Of a stretch of DNA of 64,000 bases, positions 35,727 through 47,081 are shown piece after piece. The DNA lies in NCBI GenBank assembly GCA_030737835.1, contig CM060848.1, positions 7,834,063 to 7,898,062 on the forward strand, read 5' to 3'. Position 1 is the first letter of the stretch. Each line of letters opens with the position of its first letter. Below the pieces are notes generated by a model, which saw nothing but the letters and a program-made list of their open reading frames with translations, was not told the DNA's origin and ran no database searches. The position numbers were made by a program, and so were the translations under genes. Source of the stretch: Acorus gramineus. Taxonomy: Eukaryota; Streptophyta; Magnoliopsida; Acorales; Acoraceae.

Positions 35727-38397
35727 TGGTCCTGTCAGAGCCTAAGTCTAGTCGTATAGATGATGAGTCGTAGGATTGTCATCCGAGTACTCTTGTTTTA
35801 GAAGTTATCTTAGGTTGCTGACATGCCTCCTCGCATCCGTTGACGTGGACGTGACCCCCTGGAACCACCCTTAAGTTGTCGACTGGGTCGACTGGTTAGG
35901 GTCAGTTGTTAGATCTCTTGTGCGGGATTAAGGTTTGGGTAGGAGATTTATGCCCAGTAGTGTGATAGTGATAAATTGGTTGCAATTTCTAAGGTATGGA
36001 TTGCGTCTCGATAATGGAGCTTCTTCCCCGTGTATCGGTATCGCTGGTAACCATGGAGTTCGCGTGCGGCGCCAGTGTAAAGTGTTGAGGATGTGGCATA
36101 TTGCTCATTAAGGGATGATGTCTTCTTCTAGACTTCTTACTCCGGATTAAGGGGCCTTGCAGGGTCAGCGTTGAGACCCGGGCTAGGGTACTCCGTGTTC
36201 CTTGTTTGGTTGTCGGGATATCCTATATCGGGACCTCATGGTGCCCTGCCAAGGTTTCTTTTCCCAGTCAAGGACTACCTTAGAAGCATCAAATTGATGG
36301 TGGATTTTTCCCTCTCACTTGGAAGGTGCTGTAGCGAGTGGTGATGCGTACGATCGGGATTGGGTGCGTCCTATTGCAGCTCAGTGGGCGATCGCTAGTG
36401 GACAGGGTTCCATAGTGGCATCTGGAGTCGCTTCGATATATCATTGTGCGTTGTAGCTGCCCGGTTGAGGCCAGAGCCCTGTGAGGTGCTCCCAGATACT
36501 ATGCTTGTGGTGCGCCCATATGGCAGAGATAGTAGGCTTGGGAGGCTACCAGGTAGAGGCCACACCGGGAGAGTGCTGCTAAATGATGTCGAGAGCGTGG
36601 ACTCCCCATGATGAATCTGCCCATGGAGTGCAGGATGCTGGAGTTCCAATGGTTGTAGATGAGCGACCTATCTCTGGCGGCATGTGAAGCACAGTTGTGG
36701 ATACTGTTGCATTTTGCCCCACATTGGTCGCGAATAAGGAGACGCGATGCTAGCGTTCGTGATGGGACTCAACCGCCCTATCGGATAGATGACGTCGCAT
36801 AGGCATTGTCGAGGTTCGACGACCCCTTATTGCGTGTCTTGTGGATTAAGTGCGGTTGAGCGGCTTACCAAGCGTGTAATGTCATCATGAGCGCCAGCCA
36901 TGCTCGAGGAGCAGAATCTGGACTTAATTGTTCGAGGTGTTGTTTTGATCTCCCCGTGGAGGTTGAAGATCAATTACCTTTGCCGCGAATCGATGATCTA
37001 TTTGACCAGCTCTGGGAGCGAGTGTCTGCTGTTAGATTGATCTTCGCACAAGGGTACCACAAGTCAGAGATCCAAGAGTTGGACATCCCGTAGATGGCCT
37101 TTCGTGACCGTTCAGGCACTACGAGTTTTAAGTACTGCCGTCGGGGTTGACGAATGCGCCGGATGCCTTGTGGATCTCAAAAGTTTTATTGGGTTCCGTG
37201 GACTACTTTGGGGTAGTCTTCATTGAGATTGCTGTGGTGTGATGAAAAAGGTGATAAGGGTGACCTTGTTTCCCCAGGTTGGCATGCCCTCAGGCAAAGT
37301 TCGAGAATCATCATTGAGTGGAAAGCGTCAGTCCATCAAGATTTCTCAGTGGACGTGGGAGTGGGTTATCAGGGATTGTTGCGGACTCGCTAATGTCACG
37401 TTCGGATCACGATGCCGTCTAGGTGATCATTAACCGACTGACTAAGTCCGCGCTTCCCTCCCTAATCCAACTGATTGAGTCTCTGGACGCCTTGACGAGG
37501 GTTTTTCACCTTCGCGATTGTTCGTCTTCATGGCACTCCAATCGGCGCTATTTTCGGTTGAGACGCGAGGGTTACTTTGAGGTTGTGGCGCAGCCTTTGG
37601 CGCGAGCCTCCATTTAAGTATAGCGTTTCATCGCCGATGGACAGCCAGACAAAGAGGACGATTCAGACCTTGGAGGACATGCTAAGTGCCTGCATGCTCA
37701 ATGATAAGGGCAGTTGGGTGAGGCACCACCCATTTGTTGGGATATGCCTGCAAGACGACTGCCATTCGAGCACCCAGATATATCTGTGAAGGCACTCTAC
37801 ATGCGCAGTATTATACCTCCCTTGTGTTGGGACAGTTGAGGAGCACCAGTTGGAGGGGCCATAAGTTAATTGTTTGACCTTGTGGCGGCCAGGTTGGTTC
37901 GTGTGTACATCTGCACCTCCCAGAACCGACAGAAGGGCTACGCAGGTTATTGTCGCCAGGGGCTTGCCTTTGGGTTTGGCGGCCACATTTTCAAGAAGGT
38001 GTCCGGGTTAAAGGGCACCCTCTGTTTCGACATTCGGGGCAAGCTGAGTTTGCTCTTTAATGGGACCATTTCTCGTCATTGAGTGGATTGGGGGAGGTGG
38101 CTTATCATGTAGCCTTGTCTCATGACCGAGGCGTTATGTCCACGATCCTGCTCAGTCATTCAGTTCGACTGTCTCATTCTCGAGCTGGATTTGTCGTTCA
38201 TGGAGCAGTGGATCGAGGTCAGAGACCAGCATGAGAAGAGGCTCCACGCTAAGACCATTCCTTTGATTATAGTGTGTTGGTAGCGCCAGTCCGGTGCGAA
38301 GACCACTTGGGAGCAAAAGGTCTATGCATGATACTTTCGGTCTTCCCTTTTGGGTTTCCTTAAATTTTGAGGACTAAATTTCCTAAGGGGGGAAGAA
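35727..38397 (+). mobile_element. Element B internal region
   Basis: Near 35824 an ATG opens a basic, Arg-rich start like Tekay-type gag. Further on are reverse-transcriptase-like (about 36960-37250) and integrase C-terminal-like (about 37740-38300) stretches, ending in a purine tract (38383-38397). A block at 36147-36262 is also found in the LTRs of family A. It is broken in many places and most of gag-pol is absent. Confidence 0.7.
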
Positions 38398-41300
38398 TGT
38401 TGTGCCTGTGTCATTTGGAGCGCTCTGTTTGAAAATTTGGGTACATAATTTTTTTTCCCTAAGTTATGTATTTCCAATTTGGTATTTGGATTTGATTTTG
38501 TTAAAATCCAAGATGAAGAGGTTTAAATATGATTTTATTATGAGATGTTCAGTTTTGAGTTAGCTTTCGTACAGAAGTGGAATTAGATCAACTGGATTCT
38601 TGTAGTAAAAGTTATGGGTATTTTTCCAAGTATACCCCGGGATGGAAATTCTGGCAGCAGCCCTGTTCCATGTTTAGCTCTAATTTCGGAATAGCTGGAG
38701 AGATTATTTGATCTTGGCATGAACATGAAAGTTGTAGATAATCTTCTTAGATTTCCATCGGACTTGGAATTGTGCAATTCGGAGCTATATCGAGGAAGTT
38801 ATGGCTGTTCCAGTGAAGCATGTGCAGAATTTCTAGTCAAAGGGCGACTAGGTCTTTTTTCCTTAGATATTTGTGATAAATATCTTTCTTCCTCTCTCTC
38901 TCTCCCCTCCCAAACGTCCACGCCTATTTTCGGTCTCTCTTTCTCTCCTTCAAAGCCCCCTAGGTGTTTGTGGAAATGCCTCAATGAGAATGAGATGGTG
39001 GTGGAGGAAGTGTTGGTGAGGGTTGTCTAAGTGTTGTTGATCCTTCTCTCTCAAGCTCCCTTTTGCATGGTTTTCTCCCCCCTGATTTTCGGCTGAAGAG
39101 GAGGCTGAGGAGACCGAAGAGGTGGTGGTGGTGGCGGTTGAGGTGGTCGCGGGTGCGTCGAGGGCCCCCGAACCTCCCCCATTTGTTCCCCCTCCAAGGT
39201 GAGCTCCTACCCTTCTTTTCTTGGTTTTCTTGGCTTAAGGGGTTGTGGGAAAGTCATGCATGCTAGGTAGATGGGTTAGGGTGTGTGTGAGGGGTTGGGG
39301 AGGGTTAAAATGAGGTTGGGATGGGTTGGGCGCGCGCTGGCAGGCGCAGTCGCGCGCGCAGCGGTGAGCGGGTGCGCGCGGGTGCTGGCGCGAGCGGGGG
39401 TGCGCGCTCGAGCGTGCTCGCGCGCGGCAGTGCGCCTGGGCTTGTGCCTGGGGGCGGGGCAGGGGACCAGTGCCCGCGCGTGCGTGCGCGTGCTGGGGCG
39501 TGCGCGGGGTGCTGCGCGAGCGTGCACGGGCGTGCGGCAGCGCGTCGGGCGGGCAGGCGCGCGGCAGTGCGCCGATGGTGCTGGGGTGCGTGCGTGCGTG
39601 CGCATTCGTGCGTGCGCGTGCGGGGGGCCATGCGTGTGGCTGCCCAAGTGTTCGGGTAGGTGTCGGGGCACTCGGACTCGCGTGCGTACGCGCGCGCTCG
39701 CATGCGTGCGAGCCCGTATGCATGCTTGTCCGAGTATTGGGTATTTCTAATGATTTCTTTGTGTAATTTGTGTTGTTTCTCACCAGTTGGATGCCCCTAC
39801 CTTGCAGATCTCGTCGGATGGGATGCGCGAGGTCCCGGGTCGTAAGGTGAGTGGTTTGATTCCAACCCCCCCCCCCTCTCTAGGGATGCGCTCGACCCGC
39901 GTAGACGCGCGTCGCGCATCGATGGGGCCCCCTAACTAATATGTAGATGTTTTGCATGCTAGGAATACACATCCATGTATCGTATATAGAGGCCCGTACA
40001 TACTTGGACACCACGTCCTGTACTTAAAAGCCTTGATCTATGCATGATCAATATGATGTATCCATGCCACCTTAGACTTGTATGCTAGGGATATGCACCG
40101 TAATGTTGTGGATAGAGGCCTATGCATCCTGACACCATGTTTTCATGCTAGGAAAGCCCTGAACCTATGCATGTTCCCATTTCGTTTAATTTATAAGCAT
40201 GCCTTAGAGAATATTATAACTTTGTGGTTATAATATATGTCTCCCCGCATCTTAGTTATGCGCCCTGGAGGAATTCTTGAGAATTCATGACATTAGAAAT
40301 GTTAGGAAGCATTGTCGACGGATCCAAGAGGATCGCATGCGCGTGGGTAGGTTGTTCTCTTTCCTTCGTTGGATCCGTGTAGTACAGCCCCGGTGTTAGA
40401 TAGGCTGTCCTAACAGAGGGCTCCCATCTGTAGGTACCTCCGATGCGTCGGACTGTGCTGATCGTGGGAGTATACCAGGTAAGCTACGGAGCGGGGAGAG
40501 GCTACCAGTGGACCAAGGGTGATTACAGCCTAGTCAGTCCCAAAAGGCCCATGTCACCCCTTTGAGGGTGAGGGTGAGGGTGTGGTGGGTCGGCGATGTA
40601 ACGACCCATTGGCTTGTGTAGTTACTCCCGTTTAGGGACTATGACTACTTTAAGGTTAATATGAGGGTGGTGGTTGCTGTTATGCATGTGTGTGAAATCT
40701 CGATGAGCGAGTATCGAGAGTGGTGAGTTGAGGAGATCGGGTTGTAGATACTACCCGGGAGAGGGTTATTGAATGATGTCGCGAGCGTGGAATCGTTCTC
40801 CCCTTCGTTGGATCCGAGTAGTGACAGCCCCGGCGTTAGACAGGCTATCCTGACAGAGGGCTCCCATCTGTAGGTACCTCCGATGTGTTCGGACAGTGCT
40901 TGTCACACCCTAGGGCGGCCGTCCTCGGGACGCGGCAAGTGTATACATGATATCAGCAGTCTATACAGGAGATCAATAACATACTTTAACAACAGCTAAA
41001 ATGACAACACAGACAAAAGCAGGGCTGACATGATATATACACAGATAGCGGAAGCTAAAAGACTGAGTCTGTAATTCAAAAACATATTACAGACTCGATA
41101 CATAATCAACTGTCCTGTGAGAGCCAATATACACAAATACATCCAAATAATATACAAACGGGTGCCCAAGCACGGAATATAATACATACAATAAAAAAGG
41201 GATGCTGATGGCCTCTAACACTCGCGGGACGTGGCGCTGCTCCGCTACTGATGAAGTCTCTCAGGGAGCTCCTCCTTCAGATCCGACTCAGTGATAACTG

Positions 41301-44099
41301 GAGAAAAATATGCGAGGGGTGAGCCACACGCTCAGTGAATAGCACAACCCATGCATCACAATTCATATTAACCACAATTAATTATTCAAAGCCTCTAAGT
41401 GGCAGGAACTACACAATCCAGTGGGTCGCTACATCGCCGACCCACCACACCCTCACCCTCACCCTCCAATAGGTGACATAGGATATTGGGACTGACTAGG
41501 CTGTTAATCACCCTTGGTCCACCGATAGTCTCTTCTCCACTCCGTAGGCCGCCTGGTCCACTCACACAATTCAGCAAAGTCCGAACCCAAATCAGGAGGT
41601 GCCTACTGATGGGAGCCCTCTGTCAGGAAGGCCTGTCTAACGCTGGGGCAGTCTCTATACGGATCCAACGAAGGGAAAATAAACAGCCTATCCACACGTA
41701 TACGATCCACTCGGATCCGCCAACACCGATCTCAACTTATAAATGTCATGAATTCTTCAAAATTCCTCCAGGGCGCATAACTAAGATGCGGGGAGACACA
41801 TATTATAATAACAAGGTTATAATATTATCGGGAAAGGAAACCTTGGGAGGGCACCATGAGGTCCCGATATAGGATATCCCGACAACCAAACAAGGAACAC
41901 GGAGTACCCTAGTCCGGGTCTCAACGCTGACCTCGCAAGGCCCCTTATAATATTATCTAAGGCATGCTAGAATATACCATAAGTTCGCATTTAATTTAAT
42001 AAATTAAACTAATAGGACACATGCATAGGTCGAGGCTTTCCTAGCATGAAAACATGGTGTCAGGATGCATGGCTCTTACACATATCCTAAGGGTGCAAGT
42101 CCCTAACATACAAGGTCTAGGGTAGCATGCATACTACATATTAATCATGCTTGCATAGATTACATATTATACAAGTTAATATTAAACTATGGTGCCCCAG
42201 GGGAGGACGGTATACGCCCAAGTGCATATAGCGCCTCCCTACTGGGTTGGATTGTCCCACTCACCAATACCCGGGTCGTCGCGTGACCGTCCGTCAAGAT
42301 CTGCAAGACAGATATTTAACACGGTGAGTAAAATACACAAATACACACAAAATACACAAAAAATACCCAACACTCGGACAAGCATACATACGGCCCGTAC
42401 GCACGCGAGTCCGAGCACCCCGACTCACCCGAACCCCCGGGCAACCGTCCGCACGGCCACCCGCCCCGAGCGCACAGCTGTGCCCCAGCTCGAGCGCCCA
42501 GACGCACTGCCGAGCCCCCTGCCCGCATGCCCAGACACGCCCGCGAGCCCAGACACACCGCATGCTCGGACGCACGCACGCGCGCCCGTGCGCACCGCGC
42601 TTCCAGCCCCCGGATGCACCCGCACGCACTGCGCCCCAGCGCAGCGCCTCGCGCGCACACCCGTCCGCACTGCGCCCCAGCGCAGCTCCCCTCATGCACT
42701 CCCCGCGTACTGCGCTCCCCTCATGCACCCGCACCACCCGCGTACTGCGCCCCCTGCACAGCACCCGTGCGCACGCCCACGCGCACGCGCGCGTGCCCTG
42801 CCAGCTAGCCCGACAGCACGCCTTCCCAGCGCCTGCCAGCCTGCTCTGCCTGCCTGCCTGCACTTAGGTGAGGTTTGACCCTAGTCAACCCAACCACACT
42901 AAAAGCCAAAATCAATTGACCAAGTCATGGGCCCACTTTCACCAAGTCAAGTCTCCCAATGACTTCTCGCTCGGTCAAAACCCGTATACGCTTCGGAACT
43001 GCGAAATTCTGAAACGTTACCGGAATTTGATGAAATTTTCGTGAGTGGCTTGGAATGGCAACAGAACACATAATATGCAGTTATATTTTCAATCGGAGTC
43101 CTCAAACTCAGGATGATAGCTAAAAGCCCAAAATTTTAGCGTTTCCGATCGAAAAATGAAAAAAATTGAAAAACTGCCAGAATGTTCCAATGGTTACCAG
43201 AAGGTAAAAAGTGACACATATATAACAGTGGGAGTATACCAGGTAAGCTACGGAGCGGGGATAGGCTACCGGTGGACCAGGGGTGTAGAGCAGTCTAAGT
43301 CTCTCCCAAAGTCCCAAGAGTCTCCTTTCAGGAGTGAGGGTGTGGATGAGGCGAAGACGCGTCGCCTCGTGACCCATTCGTTGTTCGACCGTTCCCATAG
43401 ATGTTGGGTCCGGTCTCGTGATGGATGTTGAAGGACATCGATGGGCGATTATCTAGATGTAGATGATCCAGTAGTGTTGAGTAGACCAGTAAATCCGGGT
43501 CTCTTCGACCGACGGTATGGTCTCTCCCCATAAGTCCCAAAAGACTCCCTCCGGGAGTGAGGGTGGGGGGTGAGGTTGGTCGCGCCGCCGCGTGACCCTG
43601 TTATCCATTGGGTTTCTACCCATGTTTTTCCTTGAAAAAGGGAACTGATTATGTATTGAACTGTAGAATGGTGATTGGTTTCCAGCCACTCACTGAGCTT
43701 GTAGCTCACCCCTCGCATACTGTTTCTTTTCAGGGGCAGTGTTGGGCGTGGAGCTGGAGCTTCCTGTGGCATGGTATTATGGGCGTGGACCATTCTGTCG
43801 GCGGGTGGCGTGTGCGAGGCTGTCAGCATTCCTAGAGTCATTTATGCTTTGTAAATCGTGCATGTGGCACAGGTTGTATTTTCTTTGGTCTAGACTTGGC
43901 TTCCACAGGACATTGATTGTGTATTCGGGTCTGTAATAATGTTTTTGATTTACATACATTGTTATATATTATGCTTCTGCTTTTCAGTCAGTTATCATTA
44001 TCTTGCTTTGCCACCTTGTGTATTGTTGTTGGTGTCCTTATTGACCTCAGATATTATATTTTATTATTGCCACGTCTCAGGGACGCCTGGGGCGTGACA
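38398..44099 (+). repeat. Element B 3' LTR, interrupted by A4
   Basis: The two parts 38398-40900 and 43228-44099 together give about 3,375 bp. The block order is that of the 5' LTR: donor-like GT at 39199, CpG-rich domain about 39325-39745, acceptor AG at 39806-39807, second donor at 39847, G-tract plus hairpin at 40563-40609. The CpG domain is shorter than in the 5' LTR (about 420 against 590 bases), showing that it changes length rapidly. Confidence 0.85.
40901..43227 (-). mobile_element. LTR A4 (2,327 bp), reversed, in element B
   Basis: The reverse complement runs from TGTTATATATG (at 43227) to the conserved GTGACA end (40901). It is a family A solo LTR with one hairpin unit (41419-41470), a short CpG domain (42370-42865) and a W-box block (about 42870-42970). 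The host flanks (AGTGCT left, GTGGG right) do not form a clean 5-bp duplication, and four host bases seen in the 5' LTR are absent at the junction. It is the innermost member of the nest. Confidence 0.85.
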
Positions 44100-46344
44100 T
44101 GTCACGCCTCCCTCTCCCTCTTGTTTGTGTGTGTGTGTGTGTGTGTGTTTTGAAGGAAAAGAAGGAGAAGAAGAAGCAAAAGAAGAAGAGAAGTGAAAGA
44201 GAAGGGACACACAAAGGTGTGTAAATGTGTTGTTTGTAGTGATTGTTGATTCCCTTCTCTTAGGCTCCCTCTCATGCTCCCCTTTTGCCCCTGATTTTCA
44301 GCGAAGTAAGGCTGAGGAGGTGGTGGTGGTTGCGGTGGTTTTGGTGCGCCAAGAGCACCCAAATACCTCCCCTTTTCTTTCCCCTTCTTTGGTAAGCTCT
44401 CCTCCTCCCTTATCTATGTTTTAATGGTTGTTAGGGCTGTTAGGGTGATCATGAATGCCATGCATGTGGGTTTGGGTGTGTGTGAGGGCTGTGGAGGGGG
44501 TGGGAGAGATCTGGGCGCGCGCGCGGGGCCATCTGCGCACGTGCGCGCAAACGTGCGCACGCAGAGGGGTGCTGGCGCGCGCAGTCGGGCGCACCCGCTT
44601 ACGCGCAGGCGAGTGAACGTGCGCGTGAGGAGCTGGCGCGGGCGCGCAGTGCGCGCGAGTGTTTGCTGGCGGGACGCGCAGTGCGCGCAGGCGCGCGCGA
44701 GTGTGCGCCGCGCGTGGCAGCGTGTCTGGACGCGCAGATGGCCGCGCGGCAGTGTGCCAGGGGGTGCGAGGGCGCGTGCGCGCGTGCTTATGTGTGCGTA
44801 CGCGTGCGGGGGCCATGCGTGTGGCTGCCCGAGGGTTCGGGTAGGTGTCGGGGCACTCGGACTTGCGTGCGTACGTGCGTACTCGCATGCGTGCGAGCCC
44901 GTATGCGTGCTTGTCCGAGTCTTTGGCATTTCTAGTAAATTCCATGTATATTTATGTAGTTATACTCACCATATTGAATGCCCTTGTCTTGCAGATCTTG
45001 GTGAACGGTCACGCAACAACCTGGATTGCATATTAACCATATTTGCATGTATATGTTATTATTGGGCTTGCTAGGTTGCATCCATGCCATGTTAGACCTA
45101 ACATGTTAGGGTTATACATCCTAGTACCATGTGTAGGGACCAATGCTTGTTCATGCATCATGTCCCATGTTAGGATAACATTTGATTCCTGCATGTACCC
45201 CGACCTTGCCTAAGTATACCCTTAGCTATCTATGAAAAGCATAAGTGTAAGCATGCCCTAGAAAATATTATGACCTTGTTATTATATTATTTAAATGCTT
45301 CCATGATGAATTCCTTGTGTATTTATTATCCATGTTATATGCTTAAGTTGAGCCTCAAATCATGCCTAATGAATTTAGGCAAGTGTATGACCACTTATGG
45401 GGGTCATACTTGGCAATTGTCACTATGAATAATATGTTTTCCCCGCATATGAGTTATGCGCCCTGGAGGGAATTCTTGAGAATTCGTTACCATATCGGTG
45501 TTTAGTAACCGATGTCGACGGATCAAGGAGGATCGTATCCGCAAGTGTAGATTGTTTTCTCCCCTTCATTGGATCCGATGTAGGAACTCCCCGGCGTTGG
45601 GAAAAGTTGTCTTGACAGAGGACTCCCATCCGTAGGTACTACCGATGCAATCGGGAACGTACTGATCGTGGGAGTATACCAGGTAGAGGCTACCCGGGGA
45701 AAGGGCTACCAGTGGACCAAGGGTGTAGAGCAGTCTAATCTCTCCCAAAAGTCCTATGTCACCTCTAAAGGGTGAGGGTGAGGGTGTGGTGGGTCGGCGT
45801 CGCTACGACCCACCAATTTGTGCAGTTACTCCCATCTTAGGGAGTTTAATGATTTTTTAAGGTTAAATATAAGTTGTGTTGCATGGATTGTACCATTCAC
45901 TAAGCGTGTGGCTCACCCCTCGCATATCTTTTTTCTCGAGTTGTCGCTGAGTCGGATCTGAAGGAGGATCTCCCTGAGGCATCGCACCAGTAGCGGAGCA
46001 GCGTTCGCGTTTTGGGTCTTGCGAGTGAGAGGCCATCAGCATCCCCCTTTTTTTCCTTGTATGTATTGTTACTCGTGGTTTGGCACAATACTTGTATGTT
46101 TATGTCTTTGTTTTATATTGGCTCTCACAGGACAGTTGATTATGTATTCTGGTCTGTAATATGTCTTTGAATTACAGACTCAATCGTTAAGCTTCCACTA
46201 TATGTATATATATTATGTCGGCTACATTGTTAATTGTGTTATTACCTTCAATGTTGTTTAGAGTCTTTTATTGATCTCGTGTATGGACTGCTGATATTAT
46301 ATATATTTGCCATGTATCGGGGACGGCCGCCCTGGGGCGTGACA
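44100..46344 (+). repeat. Element E 3' LTR, second part
   Basis: Continuation after element B. It includes a GT microsatellite (44127-44149), a GAA-rich leader, a donor-like GTAAGC at 44392, a CpG domain (about 44505-44930), an acceptor-like CTTGCAG ending at 44994, a G-tract plus perfect hairpin (45775-45813: GTGGGTCG 45789-45796, CGACCCAC 45806-45813), and a conserved 3' end before the ATCGT duplication. Confidence 0.8.
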
Positions 46345-47081
46345 ATCGTAGTGTACCTCTACCTCATAGCGGAAGGACTTGTTGTACCATGTTAAGTCTA
46401 ACACTTGAGGTATCGTAGTGTATCACTATCTCGTAGCTGTTAGACTTTTTGTAAACTATTATCTAGTAACACCATGTGTTATGGTTAATAGCTTATTTCT
46501 TCCCGATTGTCCTTTGAGTTTCCCTCGGGAACGAGGGTGAGGTTGGTCGGGCCGCCGCGTGACCTTGTTATCTGTTGGGTTTTCACCCATGTTTTCCTTG
46601 AAAAGAAATTGCCTTGTCATTCAATTGTTGTATTGGTGCTTGGCTTCTTGCCACTCACTAAGCTCGTAGCTCACCCCTCGCATATTGTTACTTCCACAGG
46701 GACGGTGTTGGGCGTGGAGCTGGAGCTTCCCTATGGCGTGGTCTTGCGTGCGTGGAGTGTCGTGTTCGGCGATTGGTGAGTGCGAGGCTGTCAGTAGTCC
46801 TAGAGTCAGGTATTTGTTAATCGTGCGTGTTGCACAGAATGTATTTGATTGGACTAGACTTGGCTCTCACAGGACGATGATTGTGTATTCGAGTATATAA
46901 TAATGTTTTGGTTTATAGACTTATTGATACTTTTATGCTTCCACTTTTCAGTTAGCTATCATTTATCTTTGCCTTGCCACCATGTATGTTGTTGTTGGAG
47001 TCTTTGTTGACTTCAGGCATTGATAACTGATATTATATATATATTGCCACGTCTCGGGAACAGCCGCCCTTGGGTGTAACA
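46345..47081 (+). repeat. Element D 5' LTR, last part
   Basis: It resumes D's LTR after the ATCGT site, carries a G-tract and a GGTCG...CGTGACC hairpin (46524-46563) and the CTCACTAAGCTCGTAGCTC block, and ends GGGTGTAACA. Confidence 0.8.

Larger units (their letters stand above)
32052..44099 (+). mobile_element. Element B, complete outline with two LTRs (Ty3/Gypsy, Tekay-like), holding A4
   Basis: 5' LTR 32052-35706; primer-binding site TGGTATCAGAGCC at 35714-35726 (initiator Met tRNA type); short internal region of 2.7 kb; purine tract ending at 38397; 3' LTR 38398-44099, interrupted by A4 (40901-43227). Both LTRs begin TGTTGTGC and end GGGGCGTGACA. Flanks TCTCA and TGTCA would be a target duplication with one difference. 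By eye the two LTRs agree at about 95-97% over their first 600 bases, so it is the youngest datable element here, perhaps one to a few million years. The outline is whole but the internal region is broken and lacks most of gag-pol, so it is non-autonomous. Confidence 0.87.
29607..46344 (+). mobile_element. Element E, Ty3/Gypsy (Tekay-like), inserted in D; hosts B
   Basis: The outer limits are set by perfect 5-bp duplications ATCGT at 29602-29606 and 46345-46349, which also match the unbroken LTR sequence of its host. Only the 3' LTR is substantial (31574-32051, continued 44100-46344); it starts TGTTATGCTTG after a purine tract AAGGGGGGGAGAA and ends GGGGCGTGACA. The internal region (about 29613-31573) keeps recognisable Ty3/Gypsy reverse-transcriptase and integrase C-terminal/chromodomain-type sequence. 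It is broken in many places (well over ten). Element B lies inside its 3' LTR. Confidence 0.8.

Noticed and set aside
44127-44149. GT microsatellite as a regulatory feature
   Set aside because: An ordinary dinucleotide run in the LTR leader; no sign of function.
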